Assembly: GCA_047967505.1 (NCBI GenBank)
Contig: CM106540.1
From: Dipteris shenzhenensis
Lineage: Eukaryota; Polypodiophyta; Polypodiopsida; Gleicheniales
Strand: one strand, 5' to 3'
DNA: 64,000 nucleotides
Both the position numbers and the translations under genes were made by a program. Position 1 is the stretch's first letter. Every line of letters begins with the position of its first letter. This document shows positions 22,087-33,855 of this stretch, piece by piece. The notes beneath the pieces are model-generated. The model made no database searches. It worked only from the letters and a program-made list of their open reading frames with translations, and was not told the origin of the DNA.

Positions 22087-22735
22087 AATGATTGTCATAG
22101 TTCGTCAGCTGGGCGCTATATTGGTTTGTCTTGTAGCTGTGGATGAAGCTCTCAGCAATTGATGCACTGGTGGTATACGAGCTTTACCAAGATCTTACTG
22201 AATACTTGTACACGCACAAGGCAAATGGCATACCTCTTGATTCAAGAAATAATTATGAGTGGGAGATAGTGGAAAACAAAGTACGTGTTTGGGAAAAGTC
22301 AGATTAGAAGAGAGGGACCCTGCTTCTGCAAACAAAAAAGGGACAAAGAGACGGGGAGGGCAGCGGCGTCAAGCTTCGAGCAGCTGGCAAAGAATGATCC
22401 AAAGGGGATGATGGAGGTGGAGAGTGACACGAGGGGGGAGAAATTCGTGGAGAAACTGATGAAGAAGGTGGAGATGGCGGTAACTTAAAGGGCTAAGATG
22501 TACAACAGGCCATTGGTGTACGTGAAGGCATTGAGAGCGGGTTGATAGCAGCAGGGAAGGATAGGAGAGATCACAGGGAGCAGCAAGCTGAGGCCAAATA
22601 GGAGGGATCCGGGGAGAACATGGGCAGAGAAGTTATGGTGGATCAAATGTGTTGTTGGAGATTTTGAGATCGACTCTCCCTCAGATAAGCCCAAGCCCTT
22701 ACTACAAGAAACTCAGCAAAACCCTTCTAGACTGT
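22087..22735 (+). other. Possible coding relict, unrecognised
   Basis: From about 22144 one frame reads KLSAIDALVVYELYQDLTEY and NNYEWEIVENKVRVWEKS before a stop. Another runs MFGKSQIRREGPCFCKQKRD from 22285 and is rich in Lys, Glu and Arg up to 22488. The composition is protein-like, but I know no matching family. Confidence 0.3.
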
Positions 22736-23475
22736 AGAAGAGAGGCAGGGCCGAATACAACATACAATCCATAACATTTGACCCGTCTGCTACAAATCGT
22801 TATGGTTACTTTGTTTTGTGGGAGTGTTAAAGCGAATTTGACTTTATCACCATGAGTCATCACTCAAACTAAACTTTCTAGAAAAATTCAAGTCCAAGGT
22901 ACAAAACGAATTACCATGAATCAAAGAGGTGGCATCATCAGCACATGCACCCTGTTCGTTTTACCAATCTTCTACAACTCTGCAAAGCGAAAGCAACAAA
23001 ATATGAATAAGGAAGAAGTATAAAAAAGGATATGCGAGATTGAAAATTGAACAGATTAAAGACCTTTCTCGAAGTTGGAACTTCTTGTTTACATCAAATC
23101 CCCAGATGCTTCAAATTTTGCCATTCTTGCACCTCATCTTGTGCTAGCAGAATGAAGATAGAGAAAATTGATAGCACCAACAACCCCTACCATCTTGTAT
23201 AAGGAAGAATGTAGTTGAATCTCTGATTTCGATTTTAGTGACTATCAAAATTGGCATTTAACAATGACCTAGCAACAAATTGTGCATTAATTCCCCATTG
23301 CGATTCTCTACAAGCACTCAAATGAATTCAATGGAATGACTTAATTTGATTTCATTGGTGATCAAAATCAACGAGATTCTCTCCAAACACTGCAATCAAG
23401 AAGCTAATCTAGCTAAGAAATGGTCTAGCCCGTTGAGTGTTTCGAAAGCGCCCTTCAATCTAGCCATGCAAATCA

Positions 23476-23535
23476 TCACACACACACACACACACACATG
23501 TGCGCGCGCGTTCCCCCCCCCACACACACACACAA
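23476..23535. repeat. (AC)n with C run
   Basis: An AC repeat, a GCGCGCGCG stretch, a run of nine to ten C and a second AC repeat follow each other. Confidence 0.95.
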
Positions 23536-24430
23536 CTTCTCATTGGTAGAAGCAAGGATCACATGATGCATCTGATTCCTGTTCCTATATGGAGATTATC
23601 GTGGGTTAACTTCATGGCAGTGCTATAGATGTTGCAACATTTTTCTAGATCTTTAGATTTTAAAGGAAAGACTTTACCATTAATTTTATGTGACTTGTAG
23701 AGAAAGATGTGTTTGCTATAAGAGCTACACAATGGTCGAGGAGGAGGTGGATAAGATCCCTGGGGCTAGGGATGATGATCAGCTGAAAGCGATTGAAGGA
23801 TAGGATCTTGTGCTATTGAAATCTATCAATTGCACAAATTCCCTTATGTGCTATCGAGCTATGAAGGTTTTCACTTTCCATTGAAAATGAAATGCGATCA
23901 AGCAAGGGACACTCGCTTGGAAGATAAATGAAAAATTTTCAATCCCACAGTTTTAGTGGGATGTTGGAAGGTGAGGGCTCCCTTGTTTCCATTGAACCTA
24001 ATACAAAATCTTCAAAGACACCCAGCCCTACGAATTGAACAGAGAGACTATTATCAGAAGGCGTGTTTGATAGAGACAAAGGAAGTGGTTGCATATAATT
24101 GGTTTTGGCAAAGAACAAATCCAAGAAGATCTGCATGCAAAGATACCATTGAAGACAAGACCCCTAAGGATGACATGAGAAAATGCATTGATTGAAATCC
24201 AAATGGTGCCGCCCAAAAGGGCCAATAGAATTATGATTCCATGTAGATTGCCACATGGAAGAAATGAATGCACATGTTATTTGAAACACTACTACGTCCT
24301 AAAAATTTCACAAACCATATCCGAAAATGTTTAAATTTTGATTTTCATTTCTCCAAAATGAGCACGTTCACTTAGACTTGCCCCTAGGGCAAGCCAGAAA
24401 TACACACACACACCATGGTTGTATATATAT

Positions 24431-24499
<69 letters not shown>
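24431..24499. repeat. (GA)n microsatellite
   Basis: About 69 bases of GA repeat with one AAAG interruption. Confidence 0.97.
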
Positions 24500-24502
<3 letters not shown>

Positions 24503-27013
24503 TGCTTTGCATTTAATTAAGCAACTAAATTGTAGTAAGATATATTGATTACATGACCATCCTAGATGAAGTTCAGGAATTCTAAACCTAGAATAAGCCA
24601 CGTGTCGTGATTTTAAATTCAATTTTAAATATCCAGCTTAACGTTTTTAGTGCACATGAGAAAAGTTTGTAGATTGGAAAAGCTTTTTAGATTAGCAGCG
24701 TGGGACACAGGAGAAAAGCTGGCAGATTTAAAGCTGACAGTTCCTTCTTGAACTACTATAATCACGGCAATGTTGGCGAATTGCTGCCCAGGCCTATGAA
24801 TCCTTCTCAATGTGTCTCTTTCTCCTTGACAAGTAATACAATACATTTCAAAAATTTGGTTTTGCTGTGGATCCCTCCACAAGAAATCATTAGAGATACA
24901 GAGGCACTCAAGGCCCAGCCATGCTAGGGCATATGCTTATAACACAAACACCATAAGAGAAAAGCAGTCAGGAACTCCCAAAAGCAAGAGGATGAGGAAG
25001 ACAAGAAAGAATAATATTAAATTGTTGGATGAAGCCCAAGTGCATCGGACATTCCTTTTTGTTTCTCAAGGACAAACAATCTAATGTCATTTAGTTGACG
25101 GCTCTACTTGACTAGTTCAAATATATGCTATCAAGCCTTATAGACGATGGATTCGAGGGGAGATTGTAGCTAATGTGACCTTATGGAATTCCCAAATTGA
25201 TAACAAAGAATGGGGTGGACAACGTCTGGTGTGATGTTCAGAGTTCTACTTGAGAAAAAGACAGAGAAATTCCACATATGGGCACCTACTATAGCAATAG
25301 TGGAGGCTGCTATGTTCCAGTGCACATCATTAAGGAAGGTTACGAGCAAGATTGTGATACACCTAGCTAATAGTCGCAGACGATTTGGAGAGTCCAAGGT
25401 TGGGCTTTGTTGCATGTTTTCGCCCAAGATTACAAAGATTTTGTCCTATCTTTCGACATTAACCCCCACACTTGTTGAAGAACAACATCAGATATGTAAT
25501 CATGATATGCATGAGAGTGCAAAAGATTTGAGGTGGAAAGGGGCGTTATCCCTTCATTGAGGAGCCCCTAACAATGAATTGCTATTGGGATGGAGAGAGA
25601 GTAAGAGGATGATGGTAAACAACTGTTTGAAAGCAAAAATCAAGTGTGTGAAGCTTGTGGAGCACTTTGTCTCATCACAAAGATCACAAAGGTGTATATG
25701 AAGGTGGAGACCAAGGAAGCTATTGTGTAGCATGCCAATGGGTTATGAAGATGGCTTCTTCCGCATGTCCTTCGAGTGTCCTTCCATCAAGGAGTCCATA
25801 TCAAGTTCTAGTCAATATGGTATTGGTAAAATCCCTTCAATAATCTCAAATAGCTCAGGCAACTTGCATCTTGCAAAGCCAAGGGAAGAAGGTGGATAGC
25901 GCATTTGATGATACCAATTTCCAAGCTTTGAGGAGAATGAAGAACAATCTAGTGTTGATTAGAGAATGAAGAACAATCCAGTGTTGATCAGAGAACCACG
26001 AGTAAGGAAGACAGATGTAGTGGAAGGATTGGTGCAAATAAATATTCAACATAGGGATAACGACGATGCAAAGTTCCTCGAGCCTGATGAACATAAAAAT
26101 GGTGAGTATTAAATGAAGTATGACCCTCCAACAGGCCTCTCCAATTAAGGATAGTCCTAAAGTGACTTTTTAAAGGAGAAAACCGACAGAGGTTGCAATA
26201 GGAAAATAATAATGATGGACGTACAAAGGAAATTAAAAAAGAGTTAAAAATTGTGTCTCGTTTCAATGCTCCTTTAAATTTAGTTTATGTATTCTCGTTG
26301 CCATATAGGTGTCCAGTCAATTAATACGACCATTATCTTCAAAAGGAGTGGAGGAGCTACTCATCAAAGGTAAACCTATGACACATCTAAGCTATGTAAA
26401 GCAAAATAGAGAGTTGAGCAGAAAACTCATGTGAAAGCGGAATTAAAAAGATAGCTGAAAGCATAACTAAAAATAAATGCTGATGAGAAAGGGGCACAAT
26501 ATCTCGTATTATAAATAATCGGAGAGGAAGTGTCACCACCTCTCCTCATACATCAGGTATGGATTTTCTTGTTTTTGTTTTATAACTTTCTTATTTTTCT
26601 CAATTTCTCAATTTTTGAACTTTTATTATTTTGGGGCTTTTTGAAAGGACAGAAGCTTTCTATTCATGAATTGAATATGTATAGTAGCATTTTTACAACA
26701 CATTCCTATAAACTTATGATTTTACCTAACTAGTCCTTTTTTTAAAAATGCATGTTCTTGATGCTGAGTGAGCACTAGGGAATCAAAAGAAATGACCATC
26801 GTGAATGCAAAATCGACGAACAATAACACCAACAATCTATTATTTAAGTAATCATAGTCCATGTCATTATATCTTAAAGTTGGTTGCAATGATGATGACT
26901 TCCATGTTATTTGAAAGAGAACCCATGAGCTCATGCAAAAAAATCCTTATTTTGGGCTTCAGTTTTCAAAAAGTGCTACTCTTTGTCCATCACAAATAAT
27001 AAAAGTGCTACCC

Positions 27014-28340
27014 TTAATATGTACACGAAAGATCAGGTCCAATTGATCGCATGTCGCAACTTATCTCTAAAATTTTCTTACTTAAAATTAGATTATGTTC
27101 CAAATTAGCGATTATGTGTGAATATCTACTCTGTAACCATAAAGGATATACAAGATTATTTGATATCAGTGAGATGAAAGCTTGATTCTTAGGGGATTTA
27201 AAAAAAGGTGAAAACTTCACTAGGCTTGCTAAAGGTGTTGTGTCAAGAGTTCTTCTTTGGGGTTTAGGTATGTAATGAGTCAACTTTCCCTTGGCAATAG
27301 ATGGATCTGCCCAGTAGCAATGGTTTGTTCCTGAAATCACTGTGTCTACGCTAATGTTGGTCCAGATGTGATCTAGCATAGATTTGTATACTGTTGTGGG
27401 TTGCTTTATTGGTTGGAAGCAGCATGCTTGTTGGAATGTGTTTTGTAGAGATGATGATGTGGATGCACTAGTAGTCCAATCTAAGGGCCTTAGCACATGG
27501 ATGGGTCTAGCATGGGTTGAGGACGGGAATATTTTTGTCATCATTACCCATCCTAGACCAAATAATGGTCTAGGATGGATTTAGAATGGGAGTAGCCACT
27601 TTTTCTCCCATCTTGAACCTTGGCATCTAGGCCTTGGCAACTAGAATGGGTTCCCCTTTTTTAGCAATTCCAAAACATGGGAGGATGACACGTTACATGG
27701 TGGGATGGGAATAGGATAAAAATATGCATGGGACCACTTGGGACCACCTTTCCCATGACCATCCTATTTCTTCCCATGTGCTAAGCCCCTAAGTTATAGT
27801 CATCGCTCGCAACTATTGGAGCTTGATTGTCTAGTTGGTTCAATGCTTCTAACAAGAGCGCGATAAATGAGTGGATGCTTGTTCTTGTAGATTTGTACAC
27901 TATGATGATTTGAAGTTGGGAGAAGGTGTTGTTTGCGAACGTCGCAAGTATTAGTTATAGGCCATCCTTGCGTATGTATTCCAAGCGATTCGTGTCTGTG
28001 TGTTGTTGTATAAGAGGGATAGGCCGTTCCTTGTGCGAAACAGTGTAACACGCTGAAACCTGACAATGCTCCTCCTATAGGTATTTGCTTTTTGTTTCTT
28101 GTAGAATCAATATATCGGCACAAATTAGATTCTTGTCCGCCAGTATGTCCTGCAGGTGCATAGCTAGTGAAGCGGTGTTTAGCGCCTCGATGACGATGTG
28201 TGAGTCTTTGTAGTGTGGGATGAAACACTGCTGGCATTCCCATCTTGCACTGCTTTGGAGCCACTCAATTTCTGCGAGAACATCGTGGTCGACTTTGATG
28301 TGCTTTGGTTCTATTTGGTTGAGTAGATAAAGGTTTTCTG
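27014..28340 (-). pseudogene. Helitron2/Helentron endonuclease domain remnant (split by a MITE)
   Basis: Minus-strand frames read HIKVDHDVLAEIEWLQSSAR, then WECQQC, HIVIEALNTASLAMHLQDIL, ADILILQETK, FSQLQIIIVYKS and APIVASDDYNL. Beyond the MITE they continue DWTTSASTSSS, IKQPTTVYKSMLDHIWTN and SGTNHCYW. LQET, a GDFN-like element (here SDDYN) and LDHIWTN are hallmarks of the exonuclease-endonuclease-phosphatase fold carried behind the helicase in Helentron-type Helitrons and also in LINEs. The position just after helicase C-terminal sequence (28,440-28,577) favours Helentron. A stop within the tract and the MITE disable it. Confidence 0.72.
27482..27792. mobile_element. PIF/Harbinger-like MITE, 305 bases, TSD TAA
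   Basis: The element proper is 27485-27789. It begins GGGCCTTAGCACATGG and ends CCCATGTGCTAAGCCCC, whose complement GGGGCTTAGCACATGGG pairs with the start apart from one or two bases. TAA flanks it on both sides (27482-27484 and 27790-27792). End sequence, short length, lack of coding capacity and a three-base TAA duplication fit a Tourist-like MITE. It sits inside the Helitron endonuclease, and removing it with one TAA rejoins the frame across Y-N-L-D-W. Confidence 0.88.
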
Positions 28341-28577
28341 CAACCCTTGTGATCTGTGGATTGTTCTTGCATTTGCCGGTTGTATTGGGAATTGTTTCTG
28401 TGTTATAGTATTGAAAGAATTTGAAATTCTTTTGTTATTTGTTCTATGGGTGTCCATGACGGGCAGGCAGACGTTGGATTCATAAAGTTGTAGATTTTGA
28501 TATCGGTTCTTGTGCCAATTGTGTCGTTCTCAAAACTTATCCAAGCGACCTTGTGGTAAGCTGCACCATTGACTAGG
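28341..28577 (-). pseudogene. Helitron helicase C-terminal remnant
   Basis: On the minus strand from about 28577 the frame reads DGLVNGAAYHKVAWISFEND and then IGTRTDIKIYNF. Pif1-type helicases of Helitrons have the DGLVNGAxG segment near their C terminus. It starts at the very bases where the upstream N-terminal frame ends, so the Rep domain and most of the helicase are missing between them. Confidence 0.65.
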
Positions 28578-29170
28578 CCATCAGAAGATTGAGCGGCGAC
28601 TGTCCTTGGGCTGGCGGCACAATATTTATAGATGAGTCATTGAAGTCGATGACTTGTTGCGATGTGTACAGATCGTGGAGAAGGGTGTCTGCTTCAAACT
28701 CTTCTTCGCCATCGGGATCGAAAGCAAGCTGGGGATCTATTCTAGGTGTTTCTTTGGCACGCTGCAGCAAAGAGATGTGTTCAATCCAATCTTGCCTCAG
28801 GCGTATGTTGTTTTGCATGTATAATGGTCTCGCAATCAAGTCTTACAAAGCTTTCATTGTTAGTAGAGGTCTAACCAAACCGCTCATGTAGCTATGTCTG
28901 TACTCCATTTTTCATTTTATTCCCACCAACAAAGAGCCGCCGTCTGTCAGGAAGCGTGGCAAGGCTTCTTGCATCTTGTCAACAGTTGCCATTACGTTTA
29001 TAACACTTCCGCACAAACCAAACTGACCTTTGTAGTTTAGTTCGCGAATTTGGGAGAATGGTATGCGTATTGAGACCAGACGTGCTTCAATCGCATTTAG
29101 CTTTGTCACGCTATCTATTGGCCTGTTTAATTACAACACTGGAACATCAAATAAGTATGGCATCTTCCCG
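28573..29170 (-). pseudogene. Helitron N-terminal region (DUF6570-like)
   Basis: One frame (29140 to 28912) reads LNRPIDSVTKLNAIEARLVS, IRIPFSQIRELNYKGQFGLC and GSVINVMATVDKMQEALPRF. The ExRL, PFMQIR-like and G-x-V-x-N-V pattern is that of the DUF6570 region at the start of Helitron replicase-helicases. After a stop, 28839-28573 adds RQDWIEHISLLQRAKETP and an acidic linker ending NIVPPAQGQSPLNLLM, which in the family precedes the Helitron_like_N domain. Here the reading passes straight to helicase C-terminal sequence. Confidence 0.72.
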
Positions 29171-29343
29171 GTAGCTAACGAAGGCGCACAATTCCTACAA
29201 TTCAAAATTGGCTTTGTCAAAGGGACCAGGAAGCAAATGGCTCCAAGTGTCGAGAGCGATTACATTGGGCTTATACAGCTAACTCGTGAAGAACAGGTTG
29301 TTGCAAGATGCGCAAGAGTGTGAAGGTGTGTCGGCTATAGCTT

Positions 29344-30095
29344 TCAAGTACCTAAACTTTTCTCGTGAGGGCGCATGGGAGCATGTTCAGACTTCGGTTG
29401 TTGTGCTCGCATTCTTGAAAGTTTTGACCGGATTTGCCCGTCTGTTTTTGTTGATGCTGGACGGAGCGCCTTGAATTCTTCAAGGTTGCGATTGTATGAA
29501 TGTCTTCCAGCGTCTCGTAGAAGCTGCTGCAAGCTTTCGTTTTTGGATGGAAGCCAATGGGCTCTTTTGCGGGAGTGTTCTACATTTTTCTCCTGAGGGA
29601 AAAGAAATCTGCCTTTTTCTATCGTGTTAAAAAATAGAAGTCCTTTAGCGTTACTAGGAGATGCATTTGAATTGTAAGTCGTCACATCCTGCTTATGGAA
29701 TTCTTTGTAGGTAGCGAAAGCTATGGTTACGCCAAGTAGATTTGCAAGGGTTGAGAAGCTGAAATGCATCAGACTCCTAGAATTGGAAGATATACGTAAA
29801 ACATGACCTACTTTGTCATGCAAGGAAGTAGCATCGAATGTGAAGTCCTCTCGTGTTAGGAAAGCTTCCCATATCGATCCTGCACTATGGCATACATTTT
29901 CAATCACATAAGAGAACCATTTCTAGCATACAACTACCACTTTCTTGTGATCCCATGACACTTGCTAGAGCAAGAAATGGATACGCATTGGAAGGATATG
30001 TTTGGATGAAGTTAGGTTCAATCTCTAGCGAGCGAATCACATTTTCATCAACGAGCTCCATATGCAAGTACTTCAAAGTAAAGAGTTTGCTTCTT
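29344..30095 (-). pseudogene. Coding relict upstream of the Helitron N terminus
   Basis: Frames on the minus strand read LVDENVIRSLEIEPNFIQTY and PSNAYPFLALASVMGSQESG (30,060 to about 29,930), then IWEAFLTREDFTFDATSLHD and LANLLGVTIAFATYKEFHKQ (29,907 to 29,690), then a basic stretch to 29,344. The first two read like one host-type protein that I do not recognise; the basic stretch could be the start of the Helitron protein. Capture of a host gene piece by a Helitron is one explanation, but it is inference only. Confidence 0.35.
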
Positions 30096-31503
30096 TGATT
30101 TGTTCGACTTGCCCGACGAAGGCCTCAAAGTACCAATAACAATGTTCACTGCATTTCTTCAAAAGAGCTAGAAATAGACAACGAATGTGAAGGACTCGAA
30201 AATGAAGTAAGACATCTTCTTATCTTTGAGGAAGAGTTCTATATTACCGAATTTTTTCTATGGAAAAGAATTTAGCAAGAAGTGAGGAATTTGCTTTGTT
30301 TCAAAAAAACAGTTTCTGAAATTAGGCCCACACTATTTCAGAACAATCTTGAATGCAACTCATAGAGAAGTAGTTGAATAGTTAAGCCTCCAACAAGTAG
30401 AAACTTCAAATATATTTCTAGAAAGTCCTAAGTGGCCTGATTACAAAATGTTGCATAAGAAAATGTTTATACAACTTTTTCTGCAAGTAGAGTTTTTACA
30501 GAATGTTTTCCAAAAAGTTGGAAGTGGACCGATCATAAAACCATTACTGTTGGGAATTTAGATAGTATCCTTATGGCTTGACAAAAAGGACAACTATTTA
30601 CAAATTTTGCTGAAACAAAAAACCTGCAAAAAGAGTTTGTGCTGTTACCAACAAAAGTCTAGACTCAGTCCCAAACTGTTTTCCAGATTGTTATGCTGTT
30701 AGGGAATGCTGTCGGACCATGCTGAAATTGCACAATGTGACCCTGATGATTGATAGAAAATAACCCAACCTTTCGGAAAGCTCCAAGTGCAACCTTGGCA
30801 TTCAAACTGCATGCTGAAATTGCACAATGTGACCCTGATGATTGATAGAAAATAACCCAACCTTTCGGAAAGCTCCAAGTGCAACCTTGGCATTCAAACT
30901 GCTTTTAGTGCATATAGCCAAGAATGGTTCGTCGAATGCAAGTATCTCATCTACTTTCGAGCCAGTGGAAGGACATTTACTTGTGTGGAATCTCTTAGTG
31001 TTATTTTACCTTGTTACGTTGCTGCCTGGGTGACTGTAGTCTGCAATGAGCATTCGTGACAAAAGTACTTTGAATACTGATAGCTCACTTTATTTCCATT
31101 ACATTTGTTGCAAAGAGAAACAACTTTGACAGTGTTAATTTTAGCAATCTGCAGGGTTCCAAAGACCTGCAGCAGCAGAAAGTGGAGCAGAAAGTGTTAA
31201 GTACAGAAACAAATTAAGTTTAGGCAAAGAAAAAGGGCAAGGCTTAGTCTATGACCTTTTTCCCATAACCAAGATTAGAGACTTGCTTAGAAAAAGCTGG
31301 CCATGAGGTGATGGCGAAGCTGAGACATTGGTATTGGCGTAAGAATAGTCCCATCTAAGATTGAAAGAATATTGCTTCTTTGTTTCCACACACCAATGTT
31401 GTGCGCAACATGGCAGAACCCTTTTGCGGGAAGTGATTGACCATACGGTAGTACTCAGCTCTCCGCTCCGGAACAAAGGACAACTACAAGGGCACTGACA
31501 AAC
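30095..31503. other. No recognised gene
   Basis: AT-rich sequence around the 92-base duplication. It may hold the 5' end of the Helitron or introns of the next gene. Confidence 0.35.
30719..30902. repeat. Perfect 92-base tandem duplication
   Basis: Copy 1 is 30719-30810 and copy 2 is 30811-30902, starting ATGCTGAAATTGCACAATG. I find no mismatch between them, so the duplication is recent compared with the surrounding decay. Confidence 0.96.
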
Positions 31504-31504
31504 A

Positions 31505-32545
31505 CTAAGTCAAACAGAAAATGCCATGCTTTTTTCTTCCATAAGAGTTTGTGATTAAGGAGCTTACCATTGCTCGGTCCGTTGACAATGGACCATCGAT
31601 GACGGTGAGCTGTTCCAATAATTGGCTGCCAGAAGTCCTAGTGACTGCATCAATATTCACCATGGCAAATGCTATGGTTGCAAGCTCAATGGAAGAACTG
31701 GTTGCCCTTGGAACTGTTGCAACCTCAAACAAAAACTCACTAATGGTTTTCAGGTAAGAATCTGAGTTCGCATGGAAAGGGCTCAGCCTTTATTATTGTT
31801 GTTGTGGCATCAACATGCAGAGACAACGCAGAAGTTCCTCCATCAGTAGGGATTTTCGGTTTGACCACATCTCCTTCTATTCGAATGTAATGGTCAACCT
31901 CAATTCTATCAGCAAATCTAGAAAGAAACACTTCAGGCACGACTAGAGTAATCATATCCTCAGCAATTCTGTCCGTAAGATCAGCTTTCAACAGTTTTGG
32001 CCATGGACCTCTTGCTGCTCAAAAAGTATCATATTTTGCTAAAAGCTTTCCTTCAAACACAAACCTAAGGATGTTTTCAGAGAGTTCTTTTATTCCAAAG
32101 GTTTGGAAACTATCAACACTTTCTAAGGCTTTAGCACATGGAATAAGTGCTCCTTGATTCAAAGGGTCATTTGGCTCTACTTTCAGTGTAGTGGACTGAG
32201 ATTCAGATGTACATTTTTCAAGCTCTGCACGCAGGGAGAAGCTTGGAATAAGTAAGCAAATTTTGACTATAAGGACAGAATCGAAGGACAATCTTCCAAC
32301 TAGTTATTTGTCTAACCTTCACTGAGGACTGCCATTCGTTGTCTATATGCGTTGGCAATTTTAATGGCCTTTCTGATTGGATTATGCTTCCTGAAAGAAG
32401 TCTTCAATGGTGTGATGGGTGAACTTGAACCAACCTTAGGATCCCAATTTTTTGGACCTACACTACCAGCAACACCTCCACTCTTTTTAGCAGGAACTAT
32501 GTTAGGAACTCCTTTGTCGGAATCTGAGATAAGAATGGACATACA
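31505..32545 (-). pseudogene. Unidentified multi-exon gene remnant
   Basis: A minus-strand exon (about 32,542 to 32,317) has KNWDPKVGSSSPITPLKTSF and NAYRQRMAVLSE. A GT donor follows, and the next exon begins after TGCGTGCAG at about 32,230 and joins in phase. That exon reads TLKVEPNDPLNQGALIPCAK, TFGIKELSENILRFVFEGKL, a TGA at 32019-32021, then ADLTDRIAEDMITLVVPEVF, RFADRIEVDHYIRIEGDVVK and IPTDGGTSALSLHVDA. After a one-base shift near 31,755 it continues SEFLFEVATVPRATSSSIEL to a GTAAGC donor near 31,560. The middle could be a beta-rich, OB-fold-like nucleic-acid-binding domain, but that is weak inference. One stop and one shift suggest a pseudogene of a real gene. Confidence 0.5.
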
Positions 32546-33402
32546 AGTTTGTGAGTCCTTTCAAAGTCACTAAGGTCTGCATGCTCAAAATACAAGGATT
32601 AAACAATTTCAGCTTTCGCTTATTCACTTAGTTTTCTTAGATGAGTACCATATGCTATATCCATCGGTTGCACTCCATCATGTGTGCTAGGATTCTGGGT
32701 TCCCATGAATTGTTGGTTCTTATTTCGCTCCATAGAGCAGAAGCTGCACAACATGTGGATTCATTGAAGCCTACTTTAAAAGCCACTCACCTAGACTTCT
32801 CTAGGAAAATGTCCTAACTACAAAGATACTACATCTCTCCACAGAATCGTCTCAAAAGAAGCCCAAAGATATGTAGACGTAAGTTCTTTGCTACAAGAAG
32901 TGAACTCCAAAAGACTAGAATCTATTCCAAAATCCCATCTTTGCTAAATGAATGCAAGTATTTCAAAAATTCATCTTTACTACAGGAAGGTTAACCCATC
33001 TTTGTTCAAAGTCTTTGTTGAAATAAAAGAACAGAGAAGGTCCAAAAAAATTTTTTTTGCGTAGTTCTCATTTGCTTCCACTTTGGTTAGTTTAAATTTA
33101 CTTCCGCTTTGCTTAGTCCCAAAAAACAATTCTGCGATTTCACACATGCATGATCTACTTCCAAGCACTTCTGCTATTCTACACATGCATAGTATTTCTA
33201 CTTCCCAACTCCATAAAGTAGTTCTGCTATTTTAGTTATGTACTTAAGTTCTATTCCCTCAATTCAAAAAACACTTCTACTACTACAAAACCTGAAAGTT
33301 CAGCTTGTGTTTATGAAAGAAAGCTTTAGACCAAGCAAACATTGCAGTCTCTCCAAGCAGCAAATGGAAATGTCATTTATGATAATCCAAAAGCAAAATA
33401 GA
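32546..33402. other. No recognised gene
   Basis: AT-rich sequence upstream of the preceding minus-strand gene. Further exons or its promoter could lie here, but none is recognisable. Confidence 0.35.
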
Positions 33403-33704
33403 TGCCACAAAGTCTAGGAAATGTAAAGTTAATGCTACTGTCTTCCTCCTTCTTCTCGTTCTTAGTATTAACAAAAAAAATAGCTTACATAATCAAAAAA
33501 GTAAGACCCATGGATATGCTTAACCAAAGAACTTTCTAAGACTCTCCTACTACAAAGCCTGAACATGCCACAAAGCCTGGGAAATCCAAAGTTAATGCTA
33601 CTGCCTTTCTCCTCCTCCTCGTTCTTACTATTAACAAAAAAGACAGCTTACATAATCCAAAAAGTAAGACCCATGGGTATGCTTAACCAAAGAAGTTTCT
33701 AAGA
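33403..33704. repeat. Diverged direct duplication, period about 166
   Basis: 33403-33540 and 33569-33704 share AAAGTTAATGCTACTG, TCGTTCTTA, TATTAACAAAAAA, AGCTTACATAATC and AAGTAAGACCCATGG in the same order, with scattered differences. Confidence 0.85.
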
Positions 33705-33855
33705 AGAATTTTCCATCTCATTGTCAAAGCTAGCCCAAGAAAAGACGAACCCACAGCATATAGGAAGCAAACTAAAACCCGAGGAAGATCCAGCTAAACC
33801 TACTCACTTTTTCAAAGCATGCAACAACAATAAACACCTTCAAGACGTAGCAGAG

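Larger units (their letters stand above)
22736..27010. other. Anonymous stretch with simple repeats
   Basis: No gene or element end is recognisable. Items seen are a frame of 116 codons at 25210-25560 without known motifs, a 37-base near-duplication with AGAGAATGAAGAACAATC at about 25931-25998, and the two microsatellites listed separately. Confidence 0.4.

Noticed and set aside
27014-27544. A 176-codon minus-strand frame as an independent gene
   Set aside because: Its first part is MITE sequence and the rest is the Helitron endonuclease; the frame is open by chance across the insertion edge.
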